From positions 1-40,903 of IMG/VR virus record IMGVR_UViG_3300048837_001683: DNA of 40,903 nt. One strand, written 5' to 3'. How positions within the stretch are numbered: position 1 is the first letter of the stretch; each line of letters starts with the position of its first letter. Below are positions 14,263 to 22,222 of this stretch, one piece after another. This DNA is from a virus. The translations under genes and the position numbers were made by a program. Under the pieces are notes generated by a model, which was not told where the DNA came from, did no database searches, and saw only the letters and a program-made list of their open reading frames with translations.

Positions 14263-14343
14263 AAAATTCACCCCTATACGCGCGCATGCGCGCGAGGCGC
14301 GCCGAGGAAAACCACAGTCCGAAGGGGAATCGGACGGAAGAAA
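14263..14343 (+). other. Intergenic region before the terminase genes, with two dyads; candidate packaging or promoter region
   Basis: This 81-base gap is AT-richer than its surroundings at its start. It contains CGCGCGCATGCGCGCG (14280-14295), a perfect 16-bp palindrome, and a hairpin with arms GTCCGA (14317-14322) and TCGGAC (14330-14335). GGAAG at 14336-14340 is the likely ribosome site for the GTG at 14344. Packaging sites often lie at or in the small terminase gene, so a pac or cos function is possible. Confidence 0.35.
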
Positions 14344-14928
14344 GTGCCGAAAACAGCTTCGAAGAAGGCAAAATCCACAAAAAAGCCGGTAAAGACGCCA
14401 AAGAACGGCGGGAACAACCGGCTCGGGCGTCCGACGAAGCTACTTCCGTCGACAGCGGCTTCGGTGCTTGCCGCCATCGAGCGCGGATCGACGTTTGAGG
14501 GCGCGGCCGCGAGCGCAAATCTCAGCGTGCGGACGCTGCACGGCTGGCTGGCGCAGGGGCGCAGTCCAGGAGCCTCTCGTGAGCTCGCCGACTTCGCGTC
14601 GTCCGTCGACTTGGCCCGCGCGAAGGCGGAGTCGATAGCGCTCGAAGAGCTCCGGCAGGGTGTGAACGTCGCCGGCATGCCGGACTGGCGAGCCCGCGAG
14701 GTCTGGCTGAGGCTCAGTTTCCCCGCTCGCTACGGGGCAAAGGCGGTGAACGACCGCAAGGTGCGTGCGGCGGTCGAGGAGATTCTGTCGGGTGTGCTCG
14801 CACGGATCTCGACGGCTGCAGCAGGAGAGGTGCTCGCCGCGATCGAGGCTGAATTTCGGTCGCGCGGACTGTTGGAGGAGCACGAGCTCGAGGCGGAGAC
14901 CCCTGCGCTTCCGGCGGCGACGTCGTGA
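14344..14928 (+). CDS. Terminase small subunit (194 aa)
   Basis: A Lys-rich N-terminal tail is followed by a helix-turn-helix (FEGAAASANLSVRTLHGWLAQG, residues about 50-72), the usual DNA-recognition domain of small terminases. Next come a helical oligomerisation region and a C-terminal helix. It lies immediately upstream of the large subunit, six bases apart. The role is recognition of the packaging start on concatemeric phage DNA. GTG start at 14344 with GGAAG upstream. The family assignment rests on the helix-turn-helix plus position. Confidence 0.75.
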   Translation: MPKTASKKAKSTKKPVKTPKNGGNNRLGRPTKLLPSTAASVLAAIERGSTFEGAAASANLSVRTLHGWLAQGRSPGASRELADFASSVDLARAKAESIALEELRQGVNVAGMPDWRAREVWLRLSFPARYGAKAVNDRKVRAAVEEILSGVLARISTAAAGEVLAAIEAEFRSRGLLEEHELEAETPALPAATS

Positions 14929-14934
14929 GGCCTG

Positions 14935-16470
14935 ATGCTCGATCCCAAGTGGCTCGCGGGCGAACGAGCGAAGCACAACGCCAAGACACGGATCGGGAAG
15001 TACGAGAGGTACCGCAACGACCCGGTGGGGTTCTTCGAGGACGTCCTCGGCCTCACCGTATGGGACGTCGAGCCCGAGGTAGCCGCGCGCGGCCGCGGAG
15101 GGCAACGTGGGCTCATCGAGAAGGTGCAGCTGTACCCGCGCGTGCTGTGTCGTGCGGGTCAAAAGGTGTCGAAGACGACCTCCGCGGTGGGTCTCGCTGG
15201 ATGGTGGGTCGCTACGAGACCGGGCAAGAAGACGAAAGCTGTGCTCACGGCGCCGTCGCTTCACCAGGTGAAAAACATCCTGTGGGCGGAGCTCGATACT
15301 CTTTGGGAGCGCATCGGACCCGACCTCGGCGTGCCGTCGCTGCCGCTCGATCCGAAGACGGGGATCCGCACTGCAAGCGGCGCACGCCTCTTCGGGATCG
15401 CGACGAAGCGCCCGGAGCTCTTTCAGGGACTCTCCGGCGAAGAGGTGTTCATCGTCATCGACGAAGCCAGCGGCTTCGATGATCGGCTGTACGCGGCCGC
15501 CCGCGGCAACACGGCCGGCGGCGAGAAGGGCGTAGACGGCGGCGCGAAGATCTTGGCGATGTCGAACCCGACGAAGACCACCGGTTGGTTCGCCGACGGG
15601 TTCCGCGGTAAAACCACGTGGGTGACTCACCACATCTCGAGCGAGGACAGCCCGAACGTCCGCGCCGGTGAGCGCGTGATCCCGGGCCTTGCGACGCTCG
15701 ACTACGTCGAGGAGCAGCGCATCGACTGCGGTGGTGATCCTGCGTACCTGACGCACCCGGACTACCTCGTCCGCGTGTTGGGCGAGTTCGCGGAGACGGA
15801 CTCGCACCAGCTGATCACCATGGCGCTCGTCGAGGCGGCGGAGGAACGCTGGCAATCGAACGCTACCGCCGACGGTCGTCTGGTGATCGGCGTCGACCCT
15901 TCCTGGCACGGTGGCGACGATGCTGTCGCGCTGCCCGTGCGAGGCCTGCGCGCGTACGAGCCCAAGGTGCTCAAGGGGGCCGTGACGGGCCCGATGCTTG
16001 CGGCCGCGACGCTCGAACTGGTGTACGAGCACCGTCGGCTCCCGATCGATCGGCAGGTCATGATCGTCGTCGACGGTGTGAGCGCGGGGCAGTCGTGCGT
16101 CGACGCGCTGCGCGAGAGCGAAGCTGCCAAGCGCGGCGACATCATCGTGGTCGTGCACATCGGGTCGACGCCGGCGAAGAACGACAAGCGGTATGCGAAC
16201 CGGCGCACGGAGGTCTGGTTCAACACTCGCGACTGGCTCGCTCGCGGAGGTGCCCTCCCGCGCGTCCCGGGCCTCCGTCAGGAGCTCATGAGTCCGAGCT
16301 ACGGCTACGAGCCCGACACGCGCTACGTGCTCGAGGAGAAGAAGAAGCTCGTGAAGCGGCTGAAGCGATCGCCGAATCTCGCGGACGCGCTGACCCTGGC
16401 GACGTCGATCACTCCGCCCAACGTCGCGGCGGAGGCTCGGAGCGCACTGGAGCTCGACGACGATTACTGA
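14935..16470 (+). CDS. Terminase large subunit, packaging ATPase/nuclease (511 aa)
   Basis: The ATPase half has a deviant Walker A (AGQKVSKTT, residues 74-82), Walker B VFIVIDEA (171-178) and the coupling motif SNPT (210-213). The nuclease half has the RNase H-like acids in LVIGVDPSW (Asp321), VMIVVDG (Asp380) and NLADAL (Asp484). The length is normal for the family. It pumps DNA into the prohead through the portal encoded next and cuts the concatemer. The Walker A replaces the usual GKT/S by SKTT, a variation seen in some terminases. The Mu type packages by headful, which is likely here. Confidence 0.9.
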   Translation: MLDPKWLAGERAKHNAKTRIGKYERYRNDPVGFFEDVLGLTVWDVEPEVAARGRGGQRGLIEKVQLYPRVLCRAGQKVSKTTSAVGLAGWWVATRPGKKTKAVLTAPSLHQVKNILWAELDTLWERIGPDLGVPSLPLDPKTGIRTASGARLFGIATKRPELFQGLSGEEVFIVIDEASGFDDRLYAAARGNTAGGEKGVDGGAKILAMSNPTKTTGWFADGFRGKTTWVTHHISSEDSPNVRAGERVIPGLATLDYVEEQRIDCGGDPAYLTHPDYLVRVLGEFAETDSHQLITMALVEAAEERWQSNATADGRLVIGVDPSWHGGDDAVALPVRGLRAYEPKVLKGAVTGPMLAAATLELVYEHRRLPIDRQVMIVVDGVSAGQSCVDALRESEAAKRGDIIVVVHIGSTPAKNDKRYANRRTEVWFNTRDWLARGGALPRVPGLRQELMSPSYGYEPDTRYVLEEKKKLVKRLKRSPNLADALTLATSITPPNVAAEARSALELDDDY

Positions 16471-16473
16471 TTT

Positions 16474-16494
16474 GGGCGCAGCGGCGCTGCGCCC
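16474..16494 (+). promoter_or_regulatory. Late-unit inverted repeat, family 1 (copy a), before the portal gene
   Basis: GGGCGCAGC-GGC-GCTGCGCCC is a perfect 9-bp dyad (10 bp with the flanking T/A), starting three bases after the terminase stop and ending 22 bases before the GTG at 16517. GATAGT at 16505-16510 sits at -10 distance if transcription starts at the GTG. It may be an activator site at about -43 to -23, or a terminator/processing hairpin. No T tract follows. Confidence 0.5.
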
Positions 16495-16516
16495 ACACGC
16501 ACGGGATAGTCGGTCC

Positions 16517-17851
16517 GTGGCGGTGACGATCTACGACGCGCAAGGTCGTCCGATCGACTTGCGCGCGCTCCGCCGCGTCCACGTCGACGAGGACAAGCAG
16601 GTCGCTCACGGGCGACCAGCCGGATGGAGCGCATCCACGGAAAGCGTGAGCTCGGTGCTCACGCCCGAGCGTCTCGCGCGACTGTTGAAGAACGCGGACG
16701 GCGGCCACCTGCGCGACTACCTCACGCTCGCAGAGGAGATCGAGGAGCGCGACCTGCACTACCGCAGCGTGCTCGGCACGCGGCGTATGCGGATGACGGG
16801 GATCGTGCCCGCCGTGGAGCCCGCAGACGACTCCTCGAAGGAAGAGGGGATCGCCCAAGAGGTGCGGGATCTCGTATGGAGCCCGCGCTTCGCGCGCCTT
16901 GTGCACGGCATGATGGATGCGGTCTCGAAGGGGCTCTCGTTCGTCGAGATTCTCTGGGACGTGAGCGAAGGGCAGGCCATCCCCGTCGACTTCGTGTGGC
17001 GCGACCCGCGTTGGTATCGCGTCGACCCGCAACGCCTGCGGACTCTCCTCTTCGATGACGGTACGCCCGAAGGGCAGCCGCTCCCGGCCGGCAAGTACAT
17101 CATCCACGATCCGCAGCTGAAGTGCGGTCTTCCGATTCGTGCAGGCCTCGCGCGCCCGGTCTCGATCGCCTACGTGTTCAAGAGCTTCGACCTGCGTGGG
17201 CTCGCGCGGTTCCTGGAGGTCTACGGCATCCCCGCGAGGATCGGGCGATACCCGGTCGGGGCCTCCGACGACGACCAACGCCGGCTGCTGCGCGCGGTGA
17301 AGATCATGGGCAGCGATGCCGCGTGCATCGTCCCCGAAGACATGAACGTCGAGCTCGTGCAGCTGACGGGGCGCGTCGGCAGCGAGACGTTCCTCAGCGT
17401 CGCGACGTACTGGGATCGTCAGATCTCGAAGGCCGTTCTCGGGCAGACGTCGAGCTCCGAAGGGAGCGCGGGCGACTACAAGGCCAGCGCTGAGCACTCC
17501 GGCGTGCGCCTCGACATCGCGCAGCACGACGCACAGACGCTTCAGGCGACGATCATCGAGCAGTTGATCAAGCTCTACGTCGACGTGAACCACGGCGTTC
17601 GCAAGCGATACACCTCCGTCACGCTGAACGTGCCGAAGTCCGAAGATCTCTCGCGCTTCGCATCCGCGATTGTGCAACTCGTCGACCGCGGCCTCGAGGT
17701 CGATCAAGAGCAGGTGCGCGAGCGCATCGGCCTCGCTGCGCCCGAAGACGGCAAGGCTCTCCTGCGCCCCGCTGCGCAGCGCAAGAGCGACGACTCTGAT
17801 CGAGGGTCCGAGTCGCCGCCGCCGAGCGATTCGGGCGACGACGCGCGCTGA
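16517..17851 (+). CDS. Portal protein, Mu gp29 / DUF935 family (444 aa)
   Basis: The central part matches the Mu gp29 type: YLTLAEEIEERDLHYRSVLGTRR, DAVSKGLSFVEILWDV, WRDPRWYRVDP, GLARPVSIAYVFKSFDLRGLARFLEVYG, and SVATYWDRQISKAVLGQT. The portal forms the dodecameric ring at one capsid vertex through which DNA is packaged and released. The C-terminus is Ser/Asp-rich. The GTG at 16517 has no Shine-Dalgarno sequence and follows the inverted repeat at 16474. In Mu the next gene is the minor head protein F (gp30), but here none follows; the next gene is the protease. Confidence 0.9.
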   Translation: MAVTIYDAQGRPIDLRALRRVHVDEDKQVAHGRPAGWSASTESVSSVLTPERLARLLKNADGGHLRDYLTLAEEIEERDLHYRSVLGTRRMRMTGIVPAVEPADDSSKEEGIAQEVRDLVWSPRFARLVHGMMDAVSKGLSFVEILWDVSEGQAIPVDFVWRDPRWYRVDPQRLRTLLFDDGTPEGQPLPAGKYIIHDPQLKCGLPIRAGLARPVSIAYVFKSFDLRGLARFLEVYGIPARIGRYPVGASDDDQRRLLRAVKIMGSDAACIVPEDMNVELVQLTGRVGSETFLSVATYWDRQISKAVLGQTSSSEGSAGDYKASAEHSGVRLDIAQHDAQTLQATIIEQLIKLYVDVNHGVRKRYTSVTLNVPKSEDLSRFASAIVQLVDRGLEVDQEQVRERIGLAAPEDGKALLRPAAQRKSDDSDRGSESPPPSDSGDDAR

Positions 17852-17857
17852 CGAATT

Positions 17858-17878
17858 GGGCGCAGCCTCGCTGCGCCC
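17858..17878 (+). promoter_or_regulatory. Late-unit inverted repeat, family 1 (copy b), before the protease gene
   Basis: GGGCGCAGC-CTC-GCTGCGCCC has arms identical to those at 16474-16494 and differs only in the three loop bases. It starts six bases after the portal stop and ends 23 bases before the GTG at 17902. Identical arms with a changed loop point to a selected dyad or hairpin. Confidence 0.5.
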
Positions 17879-17901
17879 ATCCGTGGTGCAGCTTCCACTT
17901 C

Positions 17902-19059
17902 GTGCTCGGGTTGTTCTCCACGTCCCAAGCGTCCTCGGGCGCCTCCCCCGCCCACGCGTCACCCCTTCCGCGTGAGCGGGCGGAGCGCGCTCTTCCCGCG
18001 GACGCAGCGGAACTGCTGCATCTCGAGCTCTTCGCCTCGAAGCGCGAGGGCTCCGATCGGCTCACCGCACCGTCGTGGGTTCAGATCCTCCCGATGGGCG
18101 AAGAGGGGCATCCCCACGCGCTGCCGGGCGAGCGCGTCGTGCGAGCCCGAGACGGTCGCCAGCTCGCGATCAGCGACTTCGCGACCATCATCGCGAACAC
18201 GCAGGGCTCGCTCCCGCTCCCGTTCGACTGGGACCACAAGTCGCTGCTCGGCGCGTGGTCCGAGGACGGCACTCGCGCCGCGGGGTGGATCGATCGCCTC
18301 GAAGCGGTCGAAGAGCCCGACGAAGACCGTCCGAGACCGGGTCTGTGGGGCCACGTCGAGACGTGGACCCCGAAGGGTCGCGACGACGTCGAGCTCCGCT
18401 ACTACCGAGGCCTGTCGCCCGCGGTGCGCTTCGAGCGCCGATATCCGCGGAAGGACGGCGACCCCCCGCCCCCGCCTCTCGTGCTGGGGCTGATCAACGT
18501 CGCGCTGACGAACCTGCCGGCGCTCGAGATGCACCTCCTGCATTCGCAGGAGCCAGCGGCGCAGCCGCCAAAGGAGATTGAGATGTCCGCTCACCTGCGC
18601 GCGCTCGCTCGGAAGCTCGGGCTCCCGGACGACGCCGACGAGGCCGCAGTCGAGGCCGCCCTCGACGCACAGAACCGAGAACGCGAGGCGCTCGCGCAGC
18701 AGCTCGTGCAGCAGCGAGCGCAGACCTTCGCGGAGAAGGTGCAACGCACGCTCAACGATGCGATCGCATCGAAGAAGCTGCTCCCCGCAGAGCGCGAGCT
18801 CTTCGCGTCGACGCTCGTCGACGACGCGGCGGTCGAGCGCTTCAACGCCTTCATGGCGACGCGCCCCGAGCCGGGCATCTTCAGCACGCCGCCCGCGCCG
18901 CCCGCGCCGCCGGCGAACGCCCCGAAGGGCTCCGCCGAGGTTCCCGCCGGTGACCCGGTGATCTTCCGCCAGATGGGTGTGACCGCCGAGCAGCTCTCGG
19001 AGGTCGCAGCCGAACGCGCCCGCATCCGGGCTTCCAACGCCGGCGGATGGGAGGACTGA
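17902..19059 (+). CDS. Prohead protease/scaffold fusion, Mu gpI-like (385 aa)
   Basis: Residues 55-210 match the Mu I protease family: PLPFDWDHKS (His112), AAGWIDRLE, GLWGHVETWTPKGRDDVE, YYRGLSPAVRFE and ALTNLPALEMH. The C-terminal third (from 228) is a helical, Glu/Ala-rich scaffold ending in a Pro/Ala linker and a short capsid-binding-like tail. The protease cuts scaffold and capsid proteins during head maturation. As in Mu, the scaffold appears also to be made separately from an internal start at 18583. The GTG at 17902 is preferred for its fixed distance from the inverted repeat; the first 30 residues are otherwise unremarkable, so the start is uncertain. Confidence 0.8.
   Translation: MLGLFSTSQASSGASPAHASPLPRERAERALPADAAELLHLELFASKREGSDRLTAPSWVQILPMGEEGHPHALPGERVVRARDGRQLAISDFATIIANTQGSLPLPFDWDHKSLLGAWSEDGTRAAGWIDRLEAVEEPDEDRPRPGLWGHVETWTPKGRDDVELRYYRGLSPAVRFERRYPRKDGDPPPPPLVLGLINVALTNLPALEMHLLHSQEPAAQPPKEIEMSAHLRALARKLGLPDDADEAAVEAALDAQNREREALAQQLVQQRAQTFAEKVQRTLNDAIASKKLLPAERELFASTLVDDAAVERFNAFMATRPEPGIFSTPPAPPAPPANAPKGSAEVPAGDPVIFRQMGVTAEQLSEVAAERARIRASNAGGWED
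18583..19059 (+). CDS. Nested in-frame scaffold protein, Mu gpZ-like (158 aa)
   Basis: Inside the protease gene, AAGGAG at 18571-18576 is followed after six bases by an in-frame ATG at 18583. The product MSAHLRALARKLGLPDD... covers the coiled-coil scaffold domain alone. Mu makes its scaffold Z from such an internal start of I. This Shine-Dalgarno sequence is one of the best in the late region, while the outer gene has none, so the free scaffold should be made in excess over the protease, as assembly requires. Confidence 0.65.
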   Translation: MSAHLRALARKLGLPDDADEAAVEAALDAQNREREALAQQLVQQRAQTFAEKVQRTLNDAIASKKLLPAERELFASTLVDDAAVERFNAFMATRPEPGIFSTPPAPPAPPANAPKGSAEVPAGDPVIFRQMGVTAEQLSEVAAERARIRASNAGGWED

Positions 19060-19060
19060 G

Positions 19061-19918
19061 ATGGCCGCCCTCACTCAAGATCGTGCCACCGTCTCGCGTG
19101 CTGCTGAGCGGCGCCGCTTCCCGCTCGCCGAAGGCGTCATGGCCTTCGCCGGCGGCGGCGCGGTGCTCAACGGCGACGGTTACGTCGAGCCCGCGTCGGA
19201 AGCCGAAGGGCTCACCACGCTCGGCGTCTTCGCCGAGCAGGTCGACAACACCGACGGTGCGGACGGCGACAAGTGGGTCGACGTCGTCGCCGGCAAGCAC
19301 GGCTACAACTTCGATCAGACGGGGACCACGATCACGCAGGCGGACATCGGATCGCTGGCGTACTGGGTCGACGACCAGACCGTGTCGAAGACCTCGGCTG
19401 GTCGCAGTGCGGCCGGTCAGATCTTCGACGTCGGGCCGGAGGGGGTGACCCTCGTGTTCGCTCCGCTGCCGACCACCATCGCCACGATGGGCGCGCAGAT
19501 CGCGCTGCTCACGGAGGTGCTGGCGCGCTCCACCCTCGCGCATTTCGACGTCGACCTCGACGGCCTCGTGGCCGAGACCGCGGTCGACGGGGAAGCCGCC
19601 GTCGTCACTCGAGCGAACGCGATCAAGGCGGCCTACATCGCCCACATCGCGGACACCGACGCGCACTCCGCGGCGGACGCCACGAACACGGTCAGCGCGT
19701 CGGACGCGACGAACCTCGCCACGAGCTACACGCTCCTCAACGAGGTCAAGGCCGATCTGAACGCGCACCTCGCGCGCGCCGACATCCACCGTCGTGCGTC
19801 CGCCGCGCCTTTCCTCGTCAGCGCGACGAACGCGAGCGACGAGGCGACCGCGGAGGCCCTCGCTCTCGACATCTCGCGGATCCTCAACCTCCACGTCTCC
19901 TCGGGCCTCGCGCTCTGA
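19061..19918 (+). CDS. Head decoration-like protein (285 aa)
   Basis: The N-terminal 120 residues have the layout of phage head-decoration/DUF2190-type proteins found before major capsid genes (FPLAEGVMAFAGGGAVLNGDGYVEPAS..., TLGVFAEQVDNT, WVDVVAGKHGY). The C-terminal part (from about 185) is a His/Asp-rich helical repeat, AYIAHIADTDAHSAADATN and DLNAHLARADIHRR, seen in various phage proteins. It may coat the capsid surface. The ATG at 19061 has GGAGG upstream. It is located between scaffold and capsid genes. Confidence 0.6.
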   Translation: MAALTQDRATVSRAAERRRFPLAEGVMAFAGGGAVLNGDGYVEPASEAEGLTTLGVFAEQVDNTDGADGDKWVDVVAGKHGYNFDQTGTTITQADIGSLAYWVDDQTVSKTSAGRSAAGQIFDVGPEGVTLVFAPLPTTIATMGAQIALLTEVLARSTLAHFDVDLDGLVAETAVDGEAAVVTRANAIKAAYIAHIADTDAHSAADATNTVSASDATNLATSYTLLNEVKADLNAHLARADIHRRASAAPFLVSATNASDEATAEALALDISRILNLHVSSGLAL

Positions 19919-19940
19919 GGCCTCACCGACGGAGATCATC

Positions 19941-20825
19941 GTGCTGATCAACAAGACCAACCTGACGCTCTTCGGTCTCGCGGCGGAGAACCACTTCCGC
20001 ACCGCGCTTCGCATGGCCGAACCCGCGTCGCTCCACATGAAGATCTCGACCGAGATCAAGTCCAGTGGCTCCGAGAACATCTACCCGATGATCTCGAGCT
20101 TCCCCTCCATCCGCGAGTGGCTCGGCGACCGTCAGGTCAAGCACCTGAAGGCGTCGCAGTACCGGATCCCGAACAAGCTCTACGAGAGCACGCTCGAGGT
20201 CCGCCGCACGGACCTCGAAGACGACAACCTCGGCCTCTACCCGGCGTCGTTCGCGACGGCCGGCGACGCGGTCGCGGCTCACCCGACGCAGCTCCTCGCG
20301 GCGCTGCTCAGCGCCGCGTTCGTCGACGCGAAGGGCTACGACGAAGCGGTCTTCTTCGGTGACCACGAAGAGGGCGGGCAGATCGTGTCCAACGTCGAGT
20401 CGGGCACCGACAGCATCGCCACGCCGTGGTACCTCCTCGACCTCTCGCGGCCGCTGAAGCCCTTCATCTTCCAGCCCCGCACGGTCGCGGAGCTGCAGGA
20501 GCCGCCCGACGAGACGGCGTTCAAGAACGACGTCTACCTCTACGGCATCCGCCGTCGGTGCGGCGTCGGGTTCGGGCTCTGGCAGCTCGCGTGGGGCTCG
20601 AAGAACGAGCTCGACTCCGAGGCCTTCGACTCCGCCATGGCCGCGATGATGTCGCGCTCCAACGACCAGGGTCAGAAGCTCGGGATCCGTCCGACGCATC
20701 TCCTCTGCGGTCCCTCCCGCCGCGCCGAAGGTCAGGCGCTCCTGGAGACGCAGTACCTCTCGGGTGGCGGCAGCAACCCGAACTACAAGGCCGTCGAGCT
20801 GATGGTGTCGCCATGGCTTCCGTGA
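19941..20825 (+). CDS. Major capsid protein, Mu gpT-like (294 aa)
   Basis: The sequence matches the Mu T family along its length: LFGLAAENHFRTALRMAE, IYPMISSFPSIREWLGDRQVKHL, YRIPNKLYESTLEVRRTDLEDDNLG, FFGDHE, AFKNDVYLYGIRRRCGVGFGLWQLA and LGIRPTHLLCGPSRRAE. It builds the icosahedral shell with the HK97 fold. The GTG at 19941 has GGAG at 19931-19934. The gene end overlaps the next by 13 bases. Confidence 0.9.
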   Translation: MLINKTNLTLFGLAAENHFRTALRMAEPASLHMKISTEIKSSGSENIYPMISSFPSIREWLGDRQVKHLKASQYRIPNKLYESTLEVRRTDLEDDNLGLYPASFATAGDAVAAHPTQLLAALLSAAFVDAKGYDEAVFFGDHEEGGQIVSNVESGTDSIATPWYLLDLSRPLKPFIFQPRTVAELQEPPDETAFKNDVYLYGIRRRCGVGFGLWQLAWGSKNELDSEAFDSAMAAMMSRSNDQGQKLGIRPTHLLCGPSRRAEGQALLETQYLSGGGSNPNYKAVELMVSPWLP

Positions 20826-21226
20826 AGCGGGGAGCGGAGGAGGCCGAGGCGAAGTCGGAAGCGACTTCGGCCGAAGCCGAGTCGGCCTCTACGCAGTTCG
20901 CGTCGTCCACGGCCGTCGCCGAGCAGTTCGCGCAGCTCATGCAGCGCATCGACCAGCTCGAGCAGCGCGTCACCGGACGTCTCGACGAGAATACGCGAGG
21001 CCTTCGGGGTCTCGACGCGCGACTCGCAGGGGTGGCGCGCGCGCCGAGTTCTCCTCCGGCGACGCTGCGCAAGGTCGAGGTGCGTCTCGCGGAGAGCACC
21101 CGCCGGAGCTCGATGGTCGTCGCCGGAATCACCGTCTACGCACGCCCACGCGTCGTGTCGGTGACCGAGCGGAAGCTCGAGCAGCTCCGTGCGGAGCAAC
21201 GTGTCGTCGTGACTCCCGCCGAGTGA
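20813..21226 (+). CDS. Mu gp35-like protein (137 aa)
   Basis: The C-terminal 35 residues (AGITVYARPRVVSVTERKLEQLR...VVVTP) match the end motif of Mu gp35-like proteins, encoded just after the capsid gene in Mu-like phages. The N-terminal 80 residues are an Ala/Glu-rich linker with a coiled coil (FAQLMQRIDQLEQRV). Its function in the Mu head is not defined. ATG at 20813 lies inside the capsid gene end. Confidence 0.55.
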   Translation: MASVKRGAEEAEAKSEATSAEAESASTQFASSTAVAEQFAQLMQRIDQLEQRVTGRLDENTRGLRGLDARLAGVARAPSSPPATLRKVEVRLAESTRRSSMVVAGITVYARPRVVSVTERKLEQLRAEQRVVVTPAE

Positions 21227-21645
21227 TCATGCCCACCTTCGCCTCGCCCATCGACCTGCAGAATCACCTCGGAGAGACGCGCTACGCGGATCTCACCGAT
21301 CGTGACGCTGATGGCATGGTGGACGAGACGGGGGTCGAGCAGGCGCTCGAGGACGCGTCGTCGAAGGCAGCGAGCTACTGCGCGCGATGGTTGCCGATCT
21401 CGGTCGTGCCCCCATCGCTGCGCGGCGCCGTGTGCGACCTCGCCACCTACGACCTCGCCGGCGACAAGGCGACCGACGAGGAACGGCGAAAGGCGGAGCT
21501 TGCCCTCGCGTGGCTCCGCGACGTCGCGAAGGGGCTCGCGACGCTCGGGCTCGACCCGCAGCCGTCGAAGCCGAGCGTGACGGGTCCGCGCATCGAAGCG
21601 GATCCCGCGCTCTTCACCCGCCGTCAGACCCGAGGTCTCCTGTGA
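21223..21645 (+). CDS. Head-tail connector protein, Mu gp36 / DUF1320 (140 aa)
   Basis: The pattern FASPIDLQNHLGETRYADLTDRD...VEQALEDASSKAASYCARWLP and the Pro-then-Leu-Arg segment PPSLRGAVCDLATYDLAGD, with a run of basic residues before ALAWLRDVAKG, matches DUF1320 (Mu gp36). These proteins form the adaptor ring under the portal. GTG at 21223 (GTGA overlap) or ATG at 21229 is the start. Confidence 0.75.
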   Translation: MIMPTFASPIDLQNHLGETRYADLTDRDADGMVDETGVEQALEDASSKAASYCARWLPISVVPPSLRGAVCDLATYDLAGDKATDEERRKAELALAWLRDVAKGLATLGLDPQPSKPSVTGPRIEADPALFTRRQTRGLL

Positions 21646-22028
21646 GCCTCACGATCACCACCGACGTCGAGTCGGTCGTCGCGCGCGTCCGTCGCCTCGC
21701 CGAGCTCCCGCTCCTCGACGCCTACGTCGAGCTCGCGCTCGAGCAGACCGAGGAGGCCTTCGCGCGCGGTGGCTCGCCGCACGACGGCGGGTGGCGACCG
21801 CTCGCGCCCTCGACGGTCGCGCGGAAGCGCGGCCGCGGCGTGCTCGAGGAGACCGGCGCGCTCCGCGCCAGCATCACCGCCGAGCGCAGCGGCGACGTCG
21901 CGACGATCGGCAGCCCTCTCCGCTATGCGGGTCCGAACAACCGCGTCCGCCCGTTCCTCGACGCGCGCGTCGACGAGACCGAGTGGGCGCGCACCGCGAC
22001 GCGCCTCGTCCTCCAGGAGCTCACGTGA
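21642..22028 (+). CDS. Tail completion / virion morphogenesis protein, Mu gpG family (128 aa)
   Basis: The signature order is clear: FARGGSPHDGGWRPLAPSTV, then LEETGALRASIT, IGSPLRYAG and VRPFLDARVDE, as in the phage virion morphogenesis family that includes Mu G and P2 S. It finishes the tail or connects it to the head. In Mu, G lies with F before I; here it sits between gp36 and gp38, where Mu has gp37. GTG start at 21642 in a GTGA overlap. Confidence 0.8.
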   Translation: MSLTITTDVESVVARVRRLAELPLLDAYVELALEQTEEAFARGGSPHDGGWRPLAPSTVARKRGRGVLEETGALRASITAERSGDVATIGSPLRYAGPNNRVRPFLDARVDETEWARTATRLVLQELT

Positions 22029-22219
22029 CCCAAGAACGTCTCAAGCCGCGCGAAGGCCTGCTCGTGCCGAACCCGGCGACCGGCAAGCACCTCGCCGCCG
22101 CCGGCGAGCGCGTCGAGCTCTCGCCCTACTGGCGCCGTCGCCTCGCCGCCGGCGAGGTCGAGCGCGTCGCCCCGCCTCCCTCCAAGCCCGCGAAGGCGAA
22201 GCCGCGCGAGGAGACCTGA
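22025..22219 (+). CDS. DUF2635 protein, Mu gp38-like (64 aa)
   Basis: The compact motif KPREGLLVPNPATGKHLAAAGERV...YWRRRLAAGEVE is that of DUF2635, the small gene before the sheath gene in Mu-like phages. The tail end is Lys/Pro-rich. GTG at 22025 in a GTGA overlap. Its role is not established. Confidence 0.8.
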   Translation: MTQERLKPREGLLVPNPATGKHLAAAGERVELSPYWRRRLAAGEVERVAPPPSKPAKAKPREET

Positions 22220-22222
22220 TCC

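Noticed and set aside
14440-16158. 572-codon minus-strand open frame across the terminase genes
   Set aside because: The plus strand carries complete terminase motifs; the antisense frame is open only because of high GC third positions.
16474-17878. Family-1 dyads as simple intrinsic terminators
   Set aside because: No T tract follows either stem and the fixed distance to the next start is unexplained by that role alone; termination is kept only as a secondary possibility.
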